A program made the translations under genes and the position numbers. The notes below the pieces were generated by a model. That model made no database searches, was not told the DNA's origin, and saw only the letters and a program-made list of their open reading frames with translations. A stretch of 64,000 nt of DNA from Membranipora membranacea (lineage: Eukaryota; Bryozoa; Gymnolaemata; Cheilostomatida; Membraniporidae), in contig OU612070.1 in assembly GCA_914767715.1 (NCBI GenBank), positions 21,130,025 to 21,194,024 on the forward strand. Direction: 5' to 3'. Below, piece by piece: positions 57,739 to 64,000 of this stretch; the stretch's first letter is position 1, and every line of letters begins with the position of its first letter.

Positions 57739-60700
57739 GATACCCTCCCTTGGTATAATTTTTGAAATTTCAAGTCAGCGTAATTACCAACCAGTTAATC
57801 GGATGATCCCAATATTCTGCAGTTTGAATAAGGCCAATAAGGGCTTGAAGTGGTCGGAGTTAGATAAGAATCCAAGAGAGTTTTAATTTTCAATGCTGCC
57901 GTTTGGCATGTTTTTTTTTGGCAAAAGTGGACGTCTTTAAAGTTGGCGCTGACGGAGAACGGAGACCCGCAGAGACAAACGGACTTCAGATTTAAGACGA
58001 GCAGGAATTGCTCCTCCTTATGAAGTAGGTTAAAAGCAAATCTATTTTTTGACCCGAGCGAAAAAAAACCATGATACCCTCCCTTGGTATAATTTTTGAA
58101 ATTACAAGTCAGCGTAATTACCAACCAGTTAATCGGAGGATCCCAATATTCTGCAGTTTGAATAAGGCCAATAAGGGCTTGAAGTGGTCGGAGTTAGATA
58201 AGAATCCAAGAGAGTTTTAATTTTTCAATGCTGCCGTTTGGCATGTTTCTTTTTGGCAAAAGTGGACGTCGTTAAAGTTGGCGCTGACGGAGAACGGAGA
58301 CCCGCAGAGACAAACGGACTTCAGATTTGAGACGAGCAGGAGTTGCTCCTCCTTATGAGGTAGGTTAAAAGCAAATCTATTTTTTGACCCGAGCGAAAAA
58401 AAACCATGATACCCTCCCTTGGTATAATTTTTGAAATTACAAGTCAGCGTAATTACCAACCAGTTAATCGGAGGATCCCAATATTCTGCAGTTTGAATAA
58501 GGCCAATAAGGGCTTGAAGTGGTCGGAATTAGATAAGAATCCAAGAGAGCTTTAATTTTTCAATGCTGCCGTTTGGCATGTTTTTTTTTGGCAAAAGTGG
58601 ACGTCGTTAAAGTTGGCGCTGACGGAGAACGGAGACCCGCAGAGACAAACGGACTTCAGATTTGAGACGAGCAGGAGCTGCTCCTCCTTATGAGGTAGGT
58701 TAAAAGCAAATCTATTTTTTGACCCGAGCGAAAAAAAACCATGATACCCTCCCTTGGTATAATTTTTGAAATTTCAAGCCAGCGTAATTACCAACCAGTT
58801 AATCGGATGATCCCAATATTCTGCAGTTTGAATAAGGCCAATAAGGGCTTGAAGTGGTCGGAGTTAGATAAGAATCCAAGAGAGTTTTAATTTTTCGCTG
58901 CTGCCGTTTGGCATGTTTTTTTTTGGCAAAAGTGGACGTCGTTAAAGTTGGCGCTGACGGAGAACGGAGACCCGCAGAGACAAACGGACTTCAGATTTGA
59001 GACGAGCAGGAGTTGCTCCTCCTTATGAGGTAGGTTAAAAGCAAATCTATTTTTTGACCCGAGCGAAAAAAAACCATGATACCCTCCCTTGGTATAATTT
59101 TTGAAATTTCAAGTCAGCGTAATTACCAACCAGTTAATCGGAGGATCCCAATATTCTGCAGTTTGAATAAGGCCAATAAGGGCTTGACGTGGTCGGAGTT
59201 AGATAAGAATCCAAGAGAGTTTTAATTTTTCAATGCTGCCGTTTGGCATGTTTTTTTTTGGCAAAAGTGGACGTCGTTAAATTTGGCGCTGACGGAGAAC
59301 GGAGACCCGCAGAGACAAACGGACTTCAGATTTGAGACGAGCAGGAGTTGCTCCTCCTTATGAGGTAGGGTAAAAGCAAATCTATTTTTTGACCCGAGCG
59401 AAAAAAAACCATGATACCCTCCCTTGGTATAATTTTTGAAATTTCAAGCCAGCGTAATTACCAACCAGTTAATCGGAGGATCCCAATATTCTGCAGTTTG
59501 AATAAGGCCAATAAGGGCTTGAAGTGGTCGGAGTTAGATAAGAATCCAAGAGAGTTTTAATTTTTCGCTGCTGCCGTTTGGCATGTTTTTTTTTGGCAAA
59601 AGTGGACGTCGTTAAAGTTGGCGCTGACGGAGAACGGAGACCCGCAGAGACAAACGGACTTCAGATTTGAGACGAGCAGGAGTTGCTCCTCCTTATGAGG
59701 TAGGTTAAAAGCAAATCTATTTTTTGACCCGAGCGAAAAAAAACCATGATACCCTCCCTTGGTATAATTTTTGAAATTTCAAGTCAGCGTAATTACCAAC
59801 CAGTTAATCGGAGGATCCCAATATTCTGCAGTTTGAATAAGGCCAATAAGGGCTTAAAGTGGTCGGAGTTAGATAAGAATCTAAGAGAGTTTTGATTTTT
59901 CAATGCTGCCGTTTGGCATGTTTTTTTTTGGCAAAAGTGGACGTCGTTAAAGTTGGCGCTGACGGAGAACGGAGACCCGCAGAGACAAACGGACTTCAGA
60001 TTTGAGACGAGCAGGAGTTGCTCCTCCTTATGAGGTAGGTTAAAAGCAAATCTAGTTTTTGACCCGAGCGAATAAAAACCATGATACCCCTCCCTTGGTA
60101 TAATCTTTGAAATTTCAAGTCAGCGTAATTACCAACCAGTTAATCGGAGGATCCCAATATTCTGCAGTTTGAATAAGGCCAATAAGGGCTTGAAGTGGTC
60201 GGAGTTAGATAAGAATCCAACAGAGTTTTAATTTTTCAATGCTGCCGTTTGGCATGTTTTTTTTTGGCAAAAGTGGACGTCGTTAAAGTTGGCGCTGACG
60301 GAGAACGGAGACCCGCAGAGACAAACGGACTTCAGATTTGAGACGAGCAGGAGTTGCTCCTCTTTATGAGGTAGGGTAAAAGCAAATCTATTTTTTGACC
60401 CGAGCGAAAAAAAACCATGATACCCTCCCTTGGTATAATTTTTGAAATTTCAAGTCAGCGTAATTACCAACCAGTTAATCGGAGGATCCCAATATTCTGC
60501 AGTTTGAATAAGGCCAATAAGGGCTTGAAGTGGTCGGAGTTAGATAAGAATCCAAGAGAGTTTTAATTTTTCAATGCTGCCGTTTGGCATGTTTTTTTTT
60601 GGCAAAAGTGGACGTCGTTAAAGTTGGCGCTGACGGAGAACGGAGACCCGCAGAGACAAACGGACTTCAGATTTGAGACGAGCAGGAGTTGCTCCTCTTT

Positions 60701-63700
60701 ATGAGGTAGGGTAAAAGCAAATCTATTTTTTGACCCGAGCGAAAAAAAACCATGATACCCTCCCTTGGTATAATTTTTGAAATTTCAAGTCAGCGTAACT
60801 ACCAACCAGTTAATCGGAGGATCCCAATATTCTGCAGTTTGAATAAGGCCAATAAGGGCTTGAAGTGGTCGGAGTTAGATAAGAATCCAAGAGAGTTTTA
60901 ATTTTTCAATGCTGCCGTTTGGCATGTTTTTTATTGGCAAAATTGGACGTCGTTAAAGTTGGCGCTGACGGAGAACGGAGACCCGCAGAGACAAACGGAC
61001 TTCAGATTTGAGACGAGCAGGAGTTGCTCCTCCTTATGAGGTAGGTTAAAAGCAAATCTATTTTTGACCCGAGCGAAAAAAAACCATGATACCCTCCGTT
61101 GGTATAATTTTTGAAATTTCAAGTCAGCGTAATTACCAACCAGTTAATCGGAGGATCCCAATATTCTGCAGTTTGAATAAGGCCAATAAGGGCTTGAAGT
61201 GGTCGGAGTTAGATAAGAATCCAAGAGAGTTTTGATTTTTCAATGCTGCCGTTTGGCATGTTTTTTTTTGGCAAAAGTGGACGTCGTTAAAGTTGGCGCT
61301 GACGGAGAACGGAGACCCGCAGAGACAAACGGACTTCAGATTTGAGACGAGCAGGAGTTGCTCCTCCTTATGAGGTAGGTTAAAAGCAAATCTAGTTTTT
61401 GACCCGAGCGAAAAAAAACCATGATACCCTCCCTTGGTATAATTTTTGAAATTTCAAGTCAGCGTAATTACCAACCAGTTAATCGGATGATCCCAATATT
61501 CTGCAGTTTGAAGAAGGCCAATAAGGGCTTGAAGTGGTCGGAGTTAGATAAGAATCCAAGAGAGTGTTAATTTTTCAATGCTGCCGTTTGGCATGTTTTT
61601 TTTTGGCAAAAGTGGACGTCGTTAAAGTTGGCGCTGACGGAGAACGGAGACCCGCAGAGACAAACGGACTTCAGATTTGAGACGAGCAGGAGTTGCTCCT
61701 CTTTATGAGGTAGGTTAAAAGCAAATCTATTTTTTGACCCGAGCGAAAAAAAACCATGATACCCTCCCTTGGTATAATTTTTGAAATTTCAAGTCAGCGT
61801 AATTACCAACCAGTTAATCGGATGATCCCAATATTCTGCAGTTTGAATAAGGCTTATAAGGGCTTGAAGTGGTCGGAGTTAGATAAGAATCCAAGAGAGT
61901 TTTAATTTTTCAATGCTGCCGATTGGCATGTTTTTTTTTGGCAAAAGTGGACGTCGTTAAAGTTGGCGCTGACGGAGAACGGAGACCCGCAGAGACAAAC
62001 GGACTTCAGATTTGAGGCGAGCAGGAGTTGCTCCTCCTTATGAGGTAGGTTAAAAGCAAATCTATTTTTTGACCCGAGCGAAAAAAAAACCATGATACCC
62101 TCCCTTGGTAAAATTTTTGAAATTTCAAGTCAGCGTAATTACCAACCAGTTAATCGGAGGATCCCAATATTCTGCAGTTTGAATAAGGCCAATAAGGGCT
62201 TGAAGTGGTCGGAGTTAGATAAGAATCCAAGAGAGTTTTACTTTTTCAATGCTGCCGTTTGGCATGTTTTTTTTTGGCAAAAGTGGAAGTCGTTAAAGTT
62301 GGCGCTGACGGAGAACGGAGACCCGCAGAGACAAACCGACTTCAGATTTGAGACGAGCAGGAGTTGCTCCTCCTTATGAGGTAGGTTAAAAGCAAATCTA
62401 TTTTTTGACCCGAGCGAAAAAAAACCATGATTCCCTCCCTTGGTATAATTTTTGAAATTTCAAGTCAGCGTAATTACCAACCAGTTAATCGGATGATCCC
62501 AATATTCTGCAGTTTGAATAAGGCCAATAAGGGCTTGAAGTGGTCGGAGTTAGATAAGAATCCAAGAGAGTTTTAATTTTTCAATGCTGCCGTTTGGCAT
62601 GTTTTTTTTTGGCAAAAGTGGACTCGTTAAAGTTTGCGCTGACGGAGAACGGAGACCCGCAGAGACAAACGGACTTCAGATTTAAAACGAGCAGGAGTTC
62701 CTCCTCCTTATGAGGTAGGTTAAAAGCAAATCTATTTTTTGACCCGAGCGGAAAAACACCATGATACCCTCCCTCGGTATAATTTTTGAAATTTCAAGTC
62801 AGTGTAATTACCAACCAGTTAATCAGAGGATCCCAATATTCTGCAGTTTGAATAAGGCCAATAAGGGCTTGAAGTGGTCGGAGATAGATAAGAATCCAAG
62901 AGAGTTTTAATTTTTCAATGCTGCCGTTTGGCATGTTTTTTTTTGGCAAAAGTGGACGTCGTTAAAGTTGGCGCTGACGGAGTACGGAGACCCGCAGAGA
63001 CAAACGGACTTCAGATTTGAGATGAGCAGGAGTTGCTCCTCCTTATGAGGTAGGTTAAAAGCAAATCTATTTTTTGACCCGAGCGAAAAAAAACCATGAT
63101 ACCCTCCCTTGGTATAATTTTTGAAATTTCAAGTCAGCGTAATTACCAACCAGTTAATCGGAGGATCCCAATATTCTGCAGTTTGAATAAGGCCAATAAG
63201 GGCTTGAAGTGGTCGGAGTTAGATAAGAATCCAAGAGAGTTTTAATTTTTCAATGCTGCCGTTTGGCATGTTTTTTTTGGCAAAAGTGGACGTCGTTAAA
63301 GTTGGCGCTGACGGAGAACGGAGACCCGCAGAGACAAACGGACTTCAGATTTGAGACGAGCAGGAGTTGCTCCTCTTTATGAGGTAGGTTAAAAGCAAAA
63401 CTATTTTTTGACCCGAGCGAAAAAAAACCATGATACCCTCCCTTGGTATAATTTTTGAAATTTCAAGTCAGCGTAATTACCAACCAGTTAATCGGATGAT
63501 CCCAATATTCTGCAGTTTGAATAAGGCCAATAAGGGCTTGACGTGGTCGGAGTTAGATAAGAATCCAAGAGAGTTTTAATTTTTCAATGCTGCCGTTTGG
63601 CATGTTTTTTTTTGGCAAAAGTGGACGTCGTTAAATTTGGCGCTGACGGAGAACGGAGACCCGCAGAGACAAACGGACTTCAGATTTGAGACGAGCAGGA

Positions 63701-63766
63701 GTTGCTCCTCCTTATGAGGTAGGGTAAAAGCAAATCTATTTTTTGACCCGAGCGAAAAAAAACCAT
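57739..63766 (+). repeat. Eighteen monomers with little HOR order
   Basis: Monomers start at 57739, 58073, 58408, 58743, 59078, 59413, 59748, 60083, 60419, 60754, 61088, 61423, 61758, 62094, 62429, 62763, 63098 and 63432. Most read ttttaattttt and share no long HOR. Private changes and one-base indels are frequent: gacgtcttt, attacaag, gatacccctccc, aggcttataagg, gtggactcg, a T8 run near 63271. Local order remains: aagccagcg with tcgctgctg in 58743 and 59413 (two apart), and ctctttatgagg with gtagggtaa in adjacent 60083 and 60419. Confidence 0.88.
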
Positions 63767-64000
63767 GATACCCTCCCTTGGTATAATTTTTGAAATTTCA
63801 AGCCAGCGTAATTACCAACCAGTTAATCGGAGGATCCCAATATTCTGCAGTTTGAATAAGGCCAATAAGGGCTTGAAGTGGTCGGAGTTAGATAAGAATC
63901 CAAGAGAGTTTTAATTTTTCGCTGCTGCCGTTTGGCATGTTTTTTTTTGGCAAAAGTGGACGTCGTTAAAGTTGGCGCTGACGGAGAACGGAGACACGCA
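63767..64000 (+). repeat. Partial satellite monomer at right edge
   Basis: The first 234 bases of a monomer with aagccagcg and tcgctgctg, matching the monomer at 59413; the last bases read gagacacgca where others read gagacccgca. The array runs off the window, so its true right edge is not seen. Confidence 0.92.

Larger units (their letters stand above)
1..64000 (+). repeat. Satellite DNA array, 335-bp monomer, head to tail
   Basis: One monomer fills the window without interruption. Starts of the 'gatacc' block fall at 231, 565, 900, 1235 and so on, almost always 335 bp apart; some monomers are 334 or 336 and six special ones are 319-321. All copies point the same way. Landmarks in order from 'gatacc': a short inverted repeat (ATACC/GGTAT), a BamHI site (GGATCC), a PstI site (CTGCAG), a T9 run before 'ggcaaaag', an AatII site (GACGTC), three ACGGA motifs, a GAGCA/TGCTC inverted repeat, and an A8 run. 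By hand count the common monomer has G 81 and C 60 of 335 and 14 CpG. Such an array is typical of eukaryotic pericentromeric or centromeric heterochromatin. The length is near two nucleosome repeats. The host is probably an insect, with low confidence. I see no gene, mobile element or spacer anywhere in it. Confidence 0.97.

Noticed and set aside
1-64000. Tandem 5S rRNA or other tandem RNA gene array
   Set aside because: The monomer lacks the 5S sequence and its internal control boxes, and shows no tRNA A/B boxes or snRNA features.
1-64000. CRISPR array
   Set aside because: There are no short repeats separated by unique spacers; the whole 335 bp unit is repeated.

Overview
The whole window is one uninterrupted satellite DNA array. 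A monomer of about 335 bp repeats head to tail on the + strand from base 1 to base 64000: 190 complete monomers plus a partial one at each end (1-230 and 63767-64000). I phased monomers at the 'gatacc' of the conserved 'ccatgataccctccc' block. I see no gene, RNA gene, transposon, CRISPR array, inversion or unique-sequence spacer. The open frames of 60-109 codons are chance open stretches of the repeat, on both strands, and I call none of them a gene.

Organism: an array this long with higher-order structure is eukaryotic, most likely pericentromeric or centromeric heterochromatin. By hand count the common monomer is about 42% GC with 14 CpG, close to expectation (observed/expected about 0.96). 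That argues against heavy germline CpG methylation and would suit an insect. The 'ccatgataccctccc ... ttttgaaatttc' block faintly recalls the Drosophila 1.688 (359-bp) satellite family, but I could not test this and hold it with low confidence.

Layout: (1) 231-12620 is built from a 9-monomer higher-order repeat (HOR) of 3014 bp (types A-I) alternating with shortened 7-monomer versions of 2344 bp; 9+7 gives a 5358-bp super-unit seen twice. (2) 12621-42432 holds 10-, 6- and 9-monomer variants that keep the same register of diagnostic alleles (J/C2/K/L/M/N), with patches of the left-hand A-B-C(-D) block at 22337-23675 and 34059-35062 and a near-identical pair of 3014-bp units at 27026-33053. (3) 42433-49432 is an 11-monomer HOR of 3668 bp, repeated almost completely, with a nested trimer duplication. 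(4) 49433-57738 holds a 2998-bp tandem duplication and then a 987-bp trimer duplication, both containing a special short monomer (type X) with a 13-bp deletion and a lengthened T run. (5) 57739-64000 is made of monomers with more private changes and little HOR order, though a stretch at 59182-59646 recurs at the right end.

Nothing here works as a gene system. The information lies in the nested repeat history: unequal exchange in whole monomers, hybrid monomers marking breakpoints, alleles shared at fixed monomer spacing, and an imperfect hairpin in most monomers that becomes a perfect 8-bp inverted repeat in seven type-B monomers and loses its left arm in the six X monomers.
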